DNA from: Tanypteryx hageni
Taxonomy: Eukaryota > Arthropoda > Insecta > Odonata > Petaluridae
Length of the DNA stretch: 64,000 bases
Direction: 5' to 3'
Assembly (NCBI GenBank): GCA_028673005.1
Contig: CM054117.1
Span: 49,979,870 to 50,043,869, forward strand
How positions within the stretch are numbered: the first letter of the stretch is position 1; the number at the start of each line of letters is the position of its first letter. The notes beneath the pieces were generated by a model. The model saw nothing but the letters and a program-made list of their open reading frames with translations, searched no databases and had not been told where the DNA came from. This document shows positions 9,665 through 21,500 of this stretch, piece after piece. Position numbers and translations under genes: made by a program.

Positions 9665-9975
9665 CAGTAGTGCACAAACGTTTCTAATGGGGGGCCACAT
9701 CAGTGGTTGCGAACCTCTTGGCGGGCCGCATTGGAAGTTGCCAATTCTTCGGCGGGCCGGATTACAGTTTAAATCCGAAGTTTTCTATATATTCTAAGGT
9801 GCCATGTAAGTGAAAATCAAGTCGAAATGAGGTTTTCATGGCTAACACTTCAATATTTAAAGTTATATTATCAACATTATTAAAAAATGAATGAATTTCT
9901 GTGTTCAATTTTTTGAATTGCTCTTTCGCCATAACTTAGCGTGCCGCACTAAATCCCTTCGTTTGGGCACCACTG
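9665..9975. mobile_element. hAT-like MITE
   Basis: The ends are CAGTAGTGCACAAACG at the left and, inverted, CAGTGGTGCCCAAACG at the right. The body near both ends has GGGGGCCAC, GCGGGCCGC and GCGGGCCGG blocks like those of Charlie/Tip100-type hAT elements. An internal CAGTGGTTGCGAACCTCTTGG at 9699-9720 resembles another hAT terminus, suggesting nesting or a duplicated end. The 8-bp flanks do not match well (GCATACAG and ATATAGGG), so the insertion is old or the borders are slightly off. Confidence 0.55.
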
Positions 9976-12720
9976 ATATAGGGCATTGACCCTTCCAGTT
10001 CCTTTTAAGTCTCTCCCACTGCGTATATTACACTTGAAAGAGATGGTACGGGTACGAGATAATTATGTAGATAATGGAGTTATGAAATAGCGAAAAATTG
10101 CTAAATTTTCAATTATTCTTCAATGGTTGAAATTTTTAAATTAACAGTATTATTTGTGGCCGATCATCAAACTTAATCAAAATTCCTATGATTTTTTTAA
10201 AGATTACATGCTATCGAATGAATATTTAAAAACTCCTCGTGATTTGAGCCTGGTGCTATTGAATAGGCGGCCGGCAATTAGGATATGGGAAAAAGTTGAA
10301 AAAATTCATTCATCTGTTAAATCATATTGACGAAAGCTCCCTTTAAGTAATTATTCTTCATCCGGATAAAACAATAATCGACTAATTGAATTTTAATGGA
10401 ATCATTGATGCGAGAGTGCGCACTTATGGTTTTTAAGCTGTTTCACGAGAAATGGAGAGCATTAATAAATGCCAGAATTTTACGATCACGTTATTAAATT
10501 CTTCCGCCAGATTTAAAACATTAAAATTTTATTTTAATGGATCAGTCGTTGACGCAAATAAAAACGTCAACGCAATTGCCCGAGCGTTTTGAGAGCTTAT
10601 AATTGCTTTTGTTTTGGCGCCGTCGTCGCAAATTTCCGGGTTAAAAATTCGAAAGAGAAACATATTTCAGAGACGCAAATCTCCGTGTTTCTAATAAAAT
10701 GCGAAACTAGAGCTTTCTCGAAAAGCGTAAAGGCTCCAAGTAAAAGAACGAAACTCTTATTTTTGAAGTTCGTAACACGCGAAACTTAACTGCCTTATGG
10801 CATCAATCCATCCATCTGCTGCATTCGCTCACTCGTAAATATTATACAAAAAGTCTCCATCCGGGGAAAAAATTGAAAGTCGAATAGAGAAGGGGCTTTC
10901 GAAAAATCTAGCCCGAAAAAAAATTCCTGTTTAAGGTTTGATGTATTTTATTTTTAATATTATTTCTTTTTCAATCTGAAGGACGTCGCATCTAATTTCA
11001 TTCCCCCCGCGCATCCTTCGCCTAGCAAATCCTGTCTCCTCCTTTTTTCCCCCCTTCGTTGTATTTTTTTTAGGGCGGGACCAATCTCCTTTATACGTTC
11101 TCAATCTCGCCCTCCACTCCATTCCTCTCTCAAAATTGCGGCAGATGAGTCGTGCATCTCCTTCGACTCTTCCTGGTACGGCGCCACGGGTCGACGTCGG
11201 GGCAGCAGGAAATTCGAATAAAAAAGTTGGGACTAAAAAAAAAGACGAAAGATGAAAGTCGCCATATTAAAAAAATGCGAAGAAATGACGAATGGGACAT
11301 TCTTCGAGTCGTCCTTCAGCCGAAAAAAAGGTCGACTCGAGGGTCGATGGGGTTATGAAAATAACTTTTTCTCGTCTAATATTCTTTCATTACATGCTTT
11401 TTTTTCAATGTGGCCGTACAATCGCGCCATCTGTCGCTGATTCGGAGAGGTTCATCCGTGGAGCTCGAATTTATTAAGTGAGAGAGGCTCAATTTGCGAG
11501 GATTCACGAACGTTCCATTTATTTTTTTTGAGCGAAAGAATGCGCCTCGGATTTTATTCCCACAAGGAAAAAGCGACGTGTGGGAAAAGGGAGACGTCAG
11601 ATTGGAAAAGGGCTTATCTTTATCTGTGTTTGGAAGAAAATAAGTATTCCGCAAGAGCGGAATTCATAATATAAGTTCTCGTGTCGTTGATTGATGGAGA
11701 GCAATGGAATAATTTTATTTTATCCGCGAGGATTTACTTATACGCCTGTTGCTTACTGGAATTCCATCGCAGGAATCCTTAGTATCCGCGATTTAGCATT
11801 TTAAGAGCCTTAGCTTTTTTTTAAGGCGACGACTAAGCCGATGTCTTTAGTGACATTATGTTACGTTAGCCTGTACAAAAGTGTACTTGAATTTCGGCGG
11901 AAAAAACTAATTTTAGTCATTTTAAACGATCATAGGGTCGATATTTGATAATAATTTTAAATTGCCAAAATAATAATGCACAAATTATTCAAAGTCTTCT
12001 ATTTGGATTCCCTTGCTTTGCAAAGCGGAAATAAACTCCAAAGGATAGTATACTTTTGATGCGAAGCTTTATTAACGATATGTATGCACCTATGTACTTC
12101 ATTTTGTGAATAATCATTTTGTATTGAATGATACCCTTCAATTGACGCTGGGTCTACCTAGTTCGTCGATTTTTAATAAAGATCGTCGCATAAAGGCTCT
12201 CTCCGAAGTATTTTACGAATAAATTAAGAATGATTCGACGCTGATATTATATCAGCATAGTAAACGTTTATATGAATATGTATTAATCTTAAACCTTTTG
12301 ACTTAAATGGCGTTTTTGACTAATTTACCAAAACCCTTCCAATTTTATGATATGTTTCGAAAGTTGCTGGCGATTTTATGTTAAGATGCATCAAATAATT
12401 TTTCAGACATCAACCTATTTACGCATTTCTTGAAGAGGACTAAAACATTATTAACATATTCTTATTAAAGTGGAGTGAATTTCGTTTGTTACGACGAGTT
12501 TTATTCGACCCTCTTTGTTTTCTTTTCGAATTCGTCGTCCAAAAAATAACAAATCCGTCGCACTGAGAATCAACTCGGGTGTTTTTCTTTCTTTCGCTAC
12601 GAAGGCTCGACAAAAATCCTTCTCGACATGCCTCTCGCTCTCCGGAGAGAAAAAAAACAGAACGGATTTTCTCTTGGAAACTCTTTTTGCGCTTTAAAAA
12701 TAGCAAAACGGCTTTTTTTC
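9976..12720. other. Intergenic AT-rich sequence
   Basis: No gene or known repeat recognised. Short frames between 10,589 and 11,654 overlap each other on both strands and have no domain, so I treat them as chance. Confidence 0.4.
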
Positions 12721-12730
12721 AATCCTACGC

Positions 12731-12733
12731 TCT

Positions 12734-12775
<42 letters not shown>
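12731..12775. repeat. Compound (CT)n(AT)n microsatellite
   Basis: A CT run of about 26 bp passes directly into an AT run of about 20 bp. Confidence 0.95.
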
Positions 12776-14556
12776 ACCAGCTCTATCTCAGCTCGCTACC
12801 ATTCTATTTAATGGACGTTTGCTTTATTTTTCTCGTACCTATATCTAAGACTGTTATTCAGGTATGCCAATATTTTGTTAATGTGCATATGACTAAAACT
12901 GACGTTGTTCGTCTTTCGTTTCGAACTAAGCTTTGACCTCGGAATAATTGACAATATTAGCATCCCTTTTTTATTTTAAGGCTTTAAAAAGCTGTCATAG
13001 CAAAGTCATTGAGGAGAATGTTTCTGTCACAAAATCCCTAGTAAATTTGTACATTTTTGTATATTACAATGATGAGGTATGATTAATTTCATGCCACTGA
13101 ATAGATGTTATATGTGACATCTAAATAAATGTAAATTGAAACATTTAAAATTACGTTTATACGTAATTGTTTTAAATTATACGTGTGTGTTAATTAATAA
13201 CAAGTAAACTGAAATGTGCAGCATAGTTGAGTAAATGTATTCTTGATCGATATGTCGGTGCATATTATCTAGTTTAATAGAAGATGTATTGAAAGGTATT
13301 TTCAAAGTTTTCATCTCTTTTTGGTGTAGTTCTATTTTGATCCATATTTGTTTGAGTAAATTTCATTCTTGGGGATATTTTCATATGCAACGGCCACGAT
13401 GATATCTAAATTACTCCTATTTTAAAATGCATTCAGTTTTATTCCGCAATAATTTCCACATGACTATTAAAGGGGAGAACGACACTCCTCTCGAACCCGT
13501 GCAATTTATGTAATTTTTAAATTGGAAAAATGCTCGCAATTTAGCAATGGATTCTCCGAGATTCTTGCTCACGGAAGGAGTTGTTCTTATTGTTTAAGTT
13601 ATTACTCGTGCTGATACTGGCGAGAAATATCTATCATATAGGGGCAACCTATCAAGTTCGATGGGTTTTTAAAATGTGCAAGTGAAGAGTTTGACGTATT
13701 TTCCGTCGAACTACATTAGGTAATTTTTATCTGTAGACTTTAAATATTAATTATACCAAGGAGGAGACTACGGTCGATGACTCTGGTATTCGGATGAACT
13801 TTCGCGAGAGATAAATATACGTCAATTCCCGAATAGGTTTTTGAAATCAGCCTCCAACACTTTGCGATTAATTGGAAAAATCTGGTAAAAATTTGAATTT
13901 CGCCATCTGTCAGCTATCGCGGTTGGCTAGGAATGTTCGGTTTGGTGGCTGGAATATATTTTGAATAGCCACTTCGCGAAATTGGTGTCCTCTGTCTCTC
14001 TTCCTATTTTTCCATTCATAAAAGCGCACCTGTTTTCCTGCCAGTCTTCGCAAACTTCGAGATATTCTATTCTTCCTCTGAGTAAAGCCCACCCACGTTA
14101 TTTCCCATAGCTTGTTTCACCGAAACAACTCGCGGATCTACGAAAAAAGGACGCCTTTTTTAATGCCTGCGACAGGCCGTGAAGAGGAAATTATAAAAAA
14201 AACCATCGTCTCCCTCTCTTTCAAACCCATCATCGCCCGAAAAGATGAAAACCTATAAAAGTTTATTCCCCCCCCCACTCTTAGGTCTTCCTCGACCTCC
14301 CCTCATCCTCCTCCCCAAATCGCACTCTCTCCGGCATCGCCATATTTTCCTCTACGTTTATTTCTCTCCACTCCTCTATTCCATTGGGGATAGATTCAGA
14401 ACAATAGGGACTGAGAGGGAGAGAGGGATATGTGTTTTACGTATCATGGGGAAAGACTCGGAGTTGATGATCTGATGATCCTGGGAACAATACGAACGTT
14501 ATGAAAAAATGGTAGTGGTTTAGCCTCTTAAGTCCAAAATGTGTGCCTGTGTTTAT
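12776..14556. other. Intergenic sequence, no recognised feature
   Basis: AT-rich with a C-rich patch around 14,260-14,330. No supportable gene. Confidence 0.4.
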
Positions 14557-14560
14557 GCAC

Positions 14561-14561
<1 letters not shown>

Positions 14562-14613
<52 letters not shown>
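14562..14613. repeat. Compound (TA)n(CA)n microsatellite
   Basis: A TA run from about 14,563 to 14,596 is followed by a CA run to 14,613. Confidence 0.95.
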
Positions 14614-14727
14614 GTGCTGGACGAAATCTGGCGTCTGTTCGCCATTGGTGACAAAAAATTGCGTTGAAAAGTACATTTCAATGCGATGCGATTTAGAATA
14701 AGGGATATTTAATTTTGTATATATTAC

Positions 14728-14728
<1 letters not shown>

Positions 14729-14773
<45 letters not shown>
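14729..14773. repeat. (AT)n microsatellite at the 5' border of the LINE
   Basis: About 45 bp of pure AT repeat directly abuts the truncated 5' end of the LINE at 14,775. A longer AT tract lies at its 3' end. Confidence 0.95.
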
Positions 14774-14774
<1 letters not shown>

Positions 14775-14776
<2 letters not shown>

Positions 14777-16149
14777 AGATTTACGACACGGGAGAGTGGC
14801 CTCAGGATTTCCTAGAAGTAACAATGATCCCTCTAAAGAAGAAGCCAAAGGCAATGCAGTGTAAATATTACAGAACGATAAGCCTTCTGTCACACACATC
14901 GAAGATCATCACGAGGATTCTTAATAAAAGGCTGGAGAAAAAGGCAGAAGAAATAATAGGGGAAGATCAATTCGGTTTCAGAAAAGGACGAGGAACTAGA
15001 GATGCTATAGGAGTAGTTAGAATCATATCAGAAAGGGCAATAGAATACAGTCAAGATATCTGCGCATGTTTCGTAGACTGGCAGAAGGCCTTTGATAGAG
15101 TAAATTGGGTAAAGTTGATGAAGATATTAAAGGATATAGGTGTAGACTGGAAAGACAGGAGATTGATTAGGAATCTATATGAGAATCAAGTCGTAAAGGT
15201 TAGGTTTGAGAATGTGGACACCTGCGGAATAAATATCGGTAGAGGAGTAAGACAAGGCTGCTGCCTATCGCCAACCCTATTCAATATATATGGAGAAAGT
15301 CTAATGCAAGAAGCTTTAGAAGGCACAGGGGATTTCAAAATTGGAGGAAGGATTATAAGAACAGTAAAATACGCAGATGATCAAGTACTTCTAGCAAGAA
15401 AGGAAGAGGAACTACAAAAAATGATAAATAGACTAGTGATAACAGGTAGAAAATACGGTATGGAAATAAATACAGAAAAATCCAAGGTCATTCGAATATC
15501 GGGTAAAGAAGAGAATCTGAATATAACTATTGGGGGAAAGCCATTAGAACAAGTTTCAGAATATAAATACCTTGGAAGTATCATAACACGAGAGGCAAAA
15601 TGTACGGATGAGATCAAAACTAGAATAGGAAAAGCAAAAGCGGCTTTCAGGAGAAAGAAACAACTACTTACAGGGAATATAAGGGAAGATATCCGCAAGA
15701 AGTTGATAAAATGCTACGTATGGAGTATAGCATTGTATGGGGCAGAAACATGGACGCTAAGGAAAAATGACATCAAATACTTGGAAAGCTTTGAAATGTG
15801 GACTTGGAGGAGAATGCTGAAGATAAAATGGACAGATAGGATGAAAAACGATGAAGTGCTACGAAGAATAGGAGAGAAGCGAATGATTATACAGACTATC
15901 AGAAAGAGGAAGGCTAACTGGGTTGGACATTACCTGAGGAGAGAGAGTATGATTAAAGATGTGTTAGAAGGAAAACTAGATGGGAAAAGGGAAAGAGGTA
16001 GGAAAAGGTATCAGCTGATAGACGATTTGAAAGGGAAAGAGAGTTATCAAGATATGAAGAGGACAGCGGAAAATAGGAGTATATGGAGAACCAGGTTTAA
16101 CCATGAATAATCACGGACCTGTCTATGGACAGACTACCTATGATGATGA

Positions 16150-16152
<3 letters not shown>
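14775..16152 (+). mobile_element. 5'-truncated non-LTR retrotransposon with intact RT frame
   Basis: The element enters directly from an (AT)n tract, mid-frame, reading IYDTGEWPQDFLEVT before the first Met, so the endonuclease domain and start are gone. After the stop at 16,110 there is a 40-bp 3' end (CACGGACCTGTCTATGGACA then CTACCTATGATGATGATGAT) and then a second (AT)n tract. The same 3' end closes the copies at 38,000 and 51,721, which defines the family. Those copies lack the AT tracts, so the tracts belong to this insertion site and not to the element. Confidence 0.85.
14824..16110 (+). CDS. LINE reverse transcriptase (endonuclease-lacking fragment)
   Basis: The 428-residue frame contains a full RT core. 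Seen in order: KYYRTISLLSHTSKI (14-28), DQFGFRKGRGTRDA (48-61), motif A FVDWQKAFDRV (83-93, catalytic Asp85), motif B RQGCCLSPTLFN (143-154), and motif C YADD (183-186). The C-terminal domain has YGAETWTLRK, FEMWTWRRMLKIKW and RKRKANWVGHYLRR, which recur in many animal LINEs annotated as endonuclease-reverse transcriptases. It lacks the N-terminal apurinic-type endonuclease. The frame has no stop or frameshift, so the copy is young. The first in-frame Met is internal to the original protein. I cannot place it firmly in one clade. Confidence 0.85.
   Translation: MIPLKKKPKAMQCKYYRTISLLSHTSKIITRILNKRLEKKAEEIIGEDQFGFRKGRGTRDAIGVVRIISERAIEYSQDICACFVDWQKAFDRVNWVKLMKILKDIGVDWKDRRLIRNLYENQVVKVRFENVDTCGINIGRGVRQGCCLSPTLFNIYGESLMQEALEGTGDFKIGGRIIRTVKYADDQVLLARKEEELQKMINRLVITGRKYGMEINTEKSKVIRISGKEENLNITIGGKPLEQVSEYKYLGSIITREAKCTDEIKTRIGKAKAAFRRKKQLLTGNIREDIRKKLIKCYVWSIALYGAETWTLRKNDIKYLESFEMWTWRRMLKIKWTDRMKNDEVLRRIGEKRMIIQTIRKRKANWVGHYLRRESMIKDVLEGKLDGKRERGRKRYQLIDDLKGKESYQDMKRTAENRSIWRTRFNHE

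Positions 16153-16223
<71 letters not shown>
16151..16223. repeat. (AT)n microsatellite at the 3' border of the LINE
   Basis: About 73 bp of AT repeat follows the GATGATGAT 3' end of the LINE. Confidence 0.95.
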
Positions 16224-16225
<2 letters not shown>

Positions 16226-17220
16226 GAGCTGAAACAAGGCAAGAGGGAACCAAGACATACACGCAAACCTGTATAAATAGAAATAATTTTGGGATCGTGT
16301 TGGGTGTGTATATTTTAAAAGGAGAGAATGCTGTGTTTTCCCTTCAATCGACACCTGTCCGGTCCATTATTTGCTATTTATTTTTTTCACCTCCTACCCT
16401 TCCCTCCCTATTCCTCCTTTTATCTCTCTCAGTGCTAAACCCTCGGAGAGGAGTAGATCGGTTCGATCGGCAGTTTGGACCGCCCTCAATCCCATTTTTA
16501 TCGCCGTCTTCTTCTTTTTCGCTATTTGTTTTTTTTTTGTATAACTCGCCCATTGTTTCGCTCGCTCCGTTTTTTTTTCTCGACACCCTTTCCCCCAGAT
16601 CTCCCATCACCATTACATTTCGCACGTGTCGAATTGCACCAGCGAGGGACGGAAATACCGGCGGATTTCTTTTTTCTTCTCCTGCGAGGATGTTTTAGCG
16701 GCGCATAAAAGGGTTTCGTTTTTTCTTTCGGCAAAAAATAAAACGGATTTCATTTCTCTCTTTACGAGTCCGTTCGCTAGAGTGTATGTTCGTTGCGAGG
16801 GATCATTTTGTTGTTTTTTCCCATGATGTGCGCGCTATAATGCGTTGCCATAGGAACTAGACACGGGCGATTTTTGGGTTTCGAACTCGTCGAAAGAATC
16901 GGACGACATGGGGGAGCGAGGAGGCGCTTTCCATAATCCCTAGCGGTGGTCCCGTGTCGCCTTCGGACGACCGTGAATCTGAAGCTTAAGAGCACATGCG
17001 TAGCGAACGAGATTAATGTTCTTCTTTTTTTTATGTGTTTTTAGTCGAGTTTCTTTGTGTTGGGGTATATATTTCAGATGGAAAACAGACTTAGCCAATT
17101 GTTATCTATTCGTAAATCAACCTATTTTTACTCTCTCTATCTACGTAGTATGAGAAAGTATTGTTTTCATGAAAAAAAATCGAACTCGAGATTTCAACGG
17201 AAATAGATATTTTGCGGTCC
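16224..17220. other. Intergenic sequence with T-rich and pyrimidine-rich stretches
   Basis: Pyrimidine-rich between about 16,375 and 16,640. Overlapping frames on both strands in this stretch are low-complexity and have no recognised domain. Confidence 0.4.
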
Positions 17221-17560
17221 CCTGAACACGTTTTGACTATTTTCTCGATGATATCTATGTGTCTGTCTGTCGGTCTGTATGTGATAAGTTTTGTGGGCGC
17301 TCTAACTCAAAAACTATTAATTACGTCAACGCAAAATTTTATATTTAATATTTTTATTAAAGTTAAAAGATCTGATTAGTTTTTGGTAAAAATCGGTCGA
17401 CCGTAAGTGGGTGTTTACACTTGTCACATCCGTTATTTTGAAATATTTGCTTTAATATTTGATAAATGTAAAAATGTACTGGAATAAAAGTTGTAGAAAA
17501 TATCTTTTTCAACAACCTTTGTGTGTTAAATTTTTCCATATAATGCATTGTTTAAGAGAT
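17221..17560. repeat. Unclassified dispersed repeat-like segment
   Basis: Contains a GTCTGTCTGTCGGTCTGTATG run (17,260-17,280) followed by GTGGGCGCTCTAACTCAAAA. GTCTGTCTG-type runs followed by a conserved tail are common in arthropod interspersed repeats. A comparable GTCCGTCCGTCCGTACG run opens the tandem array at 56,810. No boundaries are definable. Confidence 0.3.
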
Positions 17561-17726
17561 ATCTTATTTTTTAGCTGCCACCACCACGCCACCTACCGAT
17601 GACTGTTGTTAACAATTGACGCTTAGTTACGTCTTACAATTAGTAACGCTCCTTTTTCTTTTCTTAATTGTCAACCGGAAGTAAATATTGACAACGATCC
17701 CAGAGCTAACAACATGTAATTTGCCA

Positions 17727-17768
17727 TATAAATACGGAGAAAGTCATGTGTTGCCCACATCAGTTTAT
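17727..17768 (+). promoter_or_regulatory. Possible TATA plus initiator pair
   Basis: TATAAATA at 17,727-17,734 is followed by TCAGTTT at 17,760-17,766, the arthropod initiator form. The spacing from the first T of the TATA box to the initiator A is 35 bp, slightly long compared with the usual 30-33. No coding frame follows within a few hundred bases, so this may be a relic of a retroelement promoter or chance. Confidence 0.25.
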
Positions 17769-17769
17769 T

Positions 17770-20227
17770 TTTGTTCATGTTTTTAAAGTATCGCGTAGCT
17801 GCGATGCGTGTACTACTGGCCTGCAATCTGTGACGATCTCTGTGTAATTTGAATTCGCAATTTCAATTAATAGCTCTATTGTAGAGGTATTAACTCCCGG
17901 TGGAATGTAATACAATCCAGTAACTCACATTAACCGCATTTAGAATGAAAGAATCACATAAAATTGACAACTTACGCTAATGCAATTTGGGCAAAATCTC
18001 TGGTCGTAATATGTAGTTGTTGTAGTAATTGGTTGTGAAAGGTGCTTCGATCACGCCACGAGACGAGCTCGATAAGTTAATTTTTCTATTTTAATTTTTT
18101 ATTAACAAAGACAAGAGACAAAGTCTTTTCGCACTTTCAGTGAAGTAATCAGTAGTTTAAATTAATCTTTTTGTTCAATGCAGGAGGATGTATAACGTAG
18201 GGTTATTGTTTCTTTAAATAATCTTCATAAAAATATACGTAAATCGGTATGTGTAAATAATAAATCGATTATAAATAATAACAAAATAAACACGAATAAT
18301 AAATAAATAATGAATAACTAAATAATGACAAAATAAATTAAGATATCTACGTGTAATGTGTGTTTATCCATAAGAGTGCACATTTAGTAATTATGATACC
18401 GCGTGGGTTGCCGCCTATAGTCCATTCTAAAAACTAATCCAGTTTTAATGCAGTGTTTGAGATTGTTGCGAGAATGGGTTTTAAAGAAGTCTTTGTTGCT
18501 TCGTTGAGAAACGAATAAATACCGAGTGATGCAAGATCTTTCGTATTCTTTGGAGCGGGTTTTAAAGCTTTCAATCTTTCTTTTGATGCGAGATTTGGGA
18601 TTTACCTTTTTTGAGCTGGGCACTTGGCAGCGTTTTGCGAACTGGGTGGAACGTCAGTGTTTTATCACGACTTGAAGATAATGTTTAACTCCATCTGCTT
18701 CTATAGATTGATTCATCTCCGAGTTTCGGTGTGCATTAAAAATTACGGAAATCTGTATTTAAACATGACTTACTTGCAGGGATCTGAAGGCATTTGACAT
18801 GAAAATTTACCAGATTAGTTAAACTTAATCATGCCAGTCAATTTTTGACGACAAGGTTGGCGCAAAGGCGTCGTTAATGTTTAAATTTGTAGTCATCATG
18901 GTATCGATCCGGGAGGAATTCTTCCATGCTTGTCACATCTTTATTATTATGAATGGCTCACACCTTCGCTCCAATGCTCAATGATTGTGTCAATTTGCAT
19001 GCATTATCCGTGACTATAACTTCTAATTCATATGCAAATTTATTATTTCCATGCTTCATGCTATTTATTTTGTTGAATATTTATTTATTATGGTTCACTT
19101 ACAAGGTTGGTCTTAGAAATGTTTTCTTTCGACGATTTTTTTTTTCGATTCAGTAAAAATTTAATTGTAGTTATTCTCACTAATAAACTTATCTGTTTTG
19201 GCACTTTATTTTGTAGATTGACTCCGCTTTGATGAAGGTATAAGAATGAGTGTTGAGTTTATTTGATGAAGTTTCGGGTTCTCGGAAAGTTGTGACGTCC
19301 ATTCCTTTTTTCGGGTAAGTGGTCTAAAGAATGCGTTTAATTTTGTCCACAAAGAGATATTTTGATGGGAAAAGTGGATCTTTCTCTTCCTCTATAAAAG
19401 GAGACTCAAAAAAACGTACTTATTCGAATTCAATCCTCTTACGAAAAGAAGAAAACCAATTCTTCTCCGCGTCAAAGTTTTTTCAATGCTCAAGAATAAA
19501 ACTTCGTCTCCAATTTTATTCACATGATAGCTTGGTTCGGTACCCTTCATACCGTTTTTACTCTTTGTATGATAAAAATCGGGGAATTTCGGTATAGTCG
19601 CTTTTTGCATCAGGGGTAGAGGGCAACAGAAAGGCATATGCCATGACATTTTTATTTACTTTTCATGTCTTGTCTTTACGACCAAACTTTCACAACTTTT
19701 TTAAGCGTCCGAATAAAATGTTTTGTTTCGATCGGCCGTTCTCAGAAGCTGCGCAAATATGTTATATTCATTCAGAATGGCCAAGATGGGTACTCATTCC
19801 GAGTTACATCTCGCCGAGTTTGTGGAAACACAAACGAGTTGGAGTCTTTGGCGGATAGTTATTTCAAAAGACTTAAATTCTTTGGAAGGAAGAGGATTAT
19901 TTGCTGCAAATTGTATGTTTTCTCGTTTCTACAAATGCTTTAAAACCTACCATTGGTTATTAACAATAGGCACGAATTTCATTTTCAATGTTATGTAGGT
20001 AACGGTTTAAAAAATACGGCTCTCTTTGATTTATCTTCGATACATTCTTGATGCTGATGTCCGATGCGAGTTGTTATTTGCTCATTCTTTTTAAAGAACA
20101 AATTTCGCGAAATGTAAATTACTAACTAAGCTGCCACTTATTGATGGAGATAAAATTATTTCCGTTTTGATTACCGTTCTCATTTTTCGCCGCTCTAGTT
20201 TTGCTCTACTCATATTCTCATACATTT
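17770..20227. other. Intergenic AT-rich sequence
   Basis: No gene recognised. One copy of the GAGCTCG dispersed motif lies at 18,058-18,080 and is listed separately. Confidence 0.4.
18058..18080 (-). repeat. Dispersed GAGCTCG repeat motif
   Basis: On the minus strand this reads AACTTATCGAGCTCGTCTCG followed by TGGCG. It matches the core of copies at 29,575, 30,829, 37,314 and 62,572. Only the core is conserved here. Confidence 0.4.
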
Positions 20228-20235
20228 CCGTAGAT

Positions 20236-20576
20236 CAGGAGTCGGCAACCTACGGCCCGCGGGCCACGTGCGGCCCTCGAAAACGCTTTATGCGGTCCGC
20301 AAAGCTGTAATGAAAAAGTGATCAGGAAAATTTTTCATGGGCAATTATATATTTTTTGAGTAAAATTATGGTCTCAAAGCCTTTTCTGGTGAAGTTTTAA
20401 CGCTGGTAAACTACGAAGACTTGATTTCGTTCATATGAAATCACAGAATCTCTTGAAAACTTCTGATTTATTCGCTCATCCGGCCCGCCGAGGCTTTCTT
20501 GACTCCCAATGCGGCCCTCCGAAGCATTCACAACTGCAAATGTGGCCCGCCATGCAGAATAGGTTGACGACCCCTG
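20236..20576. mobile_element. hAT-type MITE with perfect 8-bp TSD
   Basis: A 341-bp element with terminal inverted repeats CAGGAGTCGGCAACCTA (left) and CAGGGGTCGTCAACCTA (right, inverted). The 8-bp direct flank CCGTAGAT is perfect (20,228-20,235 and 20,577-20,584). Sub-terminal GGCCCGCGGGCC and GGCCCGCC blocks are characteristic of hAT Charlie/Tip100-like families. There is no transposase frame, so it is non-autonomous. The short minus-strand frame across it is not a gene. Confidence 0.92.
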
Positions 20577-20584
20577 CCGTAGAT

Positions 20585-21427
20585 TAATCTGATTCAACGC
20601 CTTACTGAAGATTTTGACTGTTTTTTGAACCTTTGATAACTTTGGAGAGCTAACCTAGAAATTATCCCCCGTAAAACGGTGGTTAGTTCTTCTGGTGACA
20701 AGTGCATGCTTTTGCCGTTCCGGACTCTTCGCTCTTCCCTTTATGCTACACACAGACTGACCTCTTCTTCTTTTTCGATCCGTTGATTATTTTTTCGTTT
20801 ATCCCACTGGCGATTCACGCTGATTAAATGTCTGGTTCTTCATCGATTTGCGGATGGTCTTCGCATTCTGTAGTCAAGTTTCTGCCCCGCAACTTAAATT
20901 TCCTAGGTTTCAATGTTCGTGCGCGGTCTCTCATCCTCGGATCAAGAAGCGGATTACTGTTCAACTTCAAGTTACGATTAACGTATTCACTTCCATATAA
21001 CAGCGGTATGCCGGTCTACTGGGATTTATCTGCGGAGGTTAACATCCAATATTTTTTCCGTTTTCATTGAGTTGACCCAAAAACTCCCTGTCACCTAGAA
21101 ATTTCTTGCGTTGATTTCTTGTTCTTTTTATTTTTATTATTTGCCGGCGGATTGTAGTTTTCGAAGTGCAAGTTGCACTTTTGCTTATCATATGTTATAC
21201 ACAGTAGCCGGAAAAAAACTTGATATTTTTATGAAGTACTTTAGTGATCGGAACCCTCTCTATGACCCACACGAGAAGATTACTGTAATTTTCCATGATA
21301 TTTACAATAAACACAAATCTTTGATTAGTCGTGTGCTGCATGATGCCTCTAAGTAAAACAAACAACGATTAATAATTTAGCAAAATATCATTGTTTACTA
21401 GTAATTGGATATTCGCAATAGAAAATC
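20585..21427. other. Intergenic sequence, no recognised feature
   Basis: Nothing supportable. Short frames here lack any domain. Confidence 0.4.
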
Positions 21428-21500
21428 GACTGGGAGTCGAATCTGGTTCTTCTTTTAGTACCCGTTTAGAAAGTGGAGGACCTTAGTTCGATTCCCAGTC
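21428..21500. other. Small inverted repeat with a tRNA B-box-like arm
   Basis: GACTGGGAGTCGAAT at 21,428-21,442 is the inverse of GTTCGATTCCCAGTC at 21,486-21,500, with 13 of 15 positions pairing around a loop of about 43 nt. The right arm contains GTTCGATTCC, the consensus of a tRNA B box. No A box or cloverleaf can be drawn, so this is not called a tRNA. Confidence 0.4.

Noticed and set aside
17601..17930. Possible solo LTR starting TGTTGTTAAC around a TATA/initiator pair
   Set aside because: No matching 4-5 bp target duplication and no clear CA end could be found.
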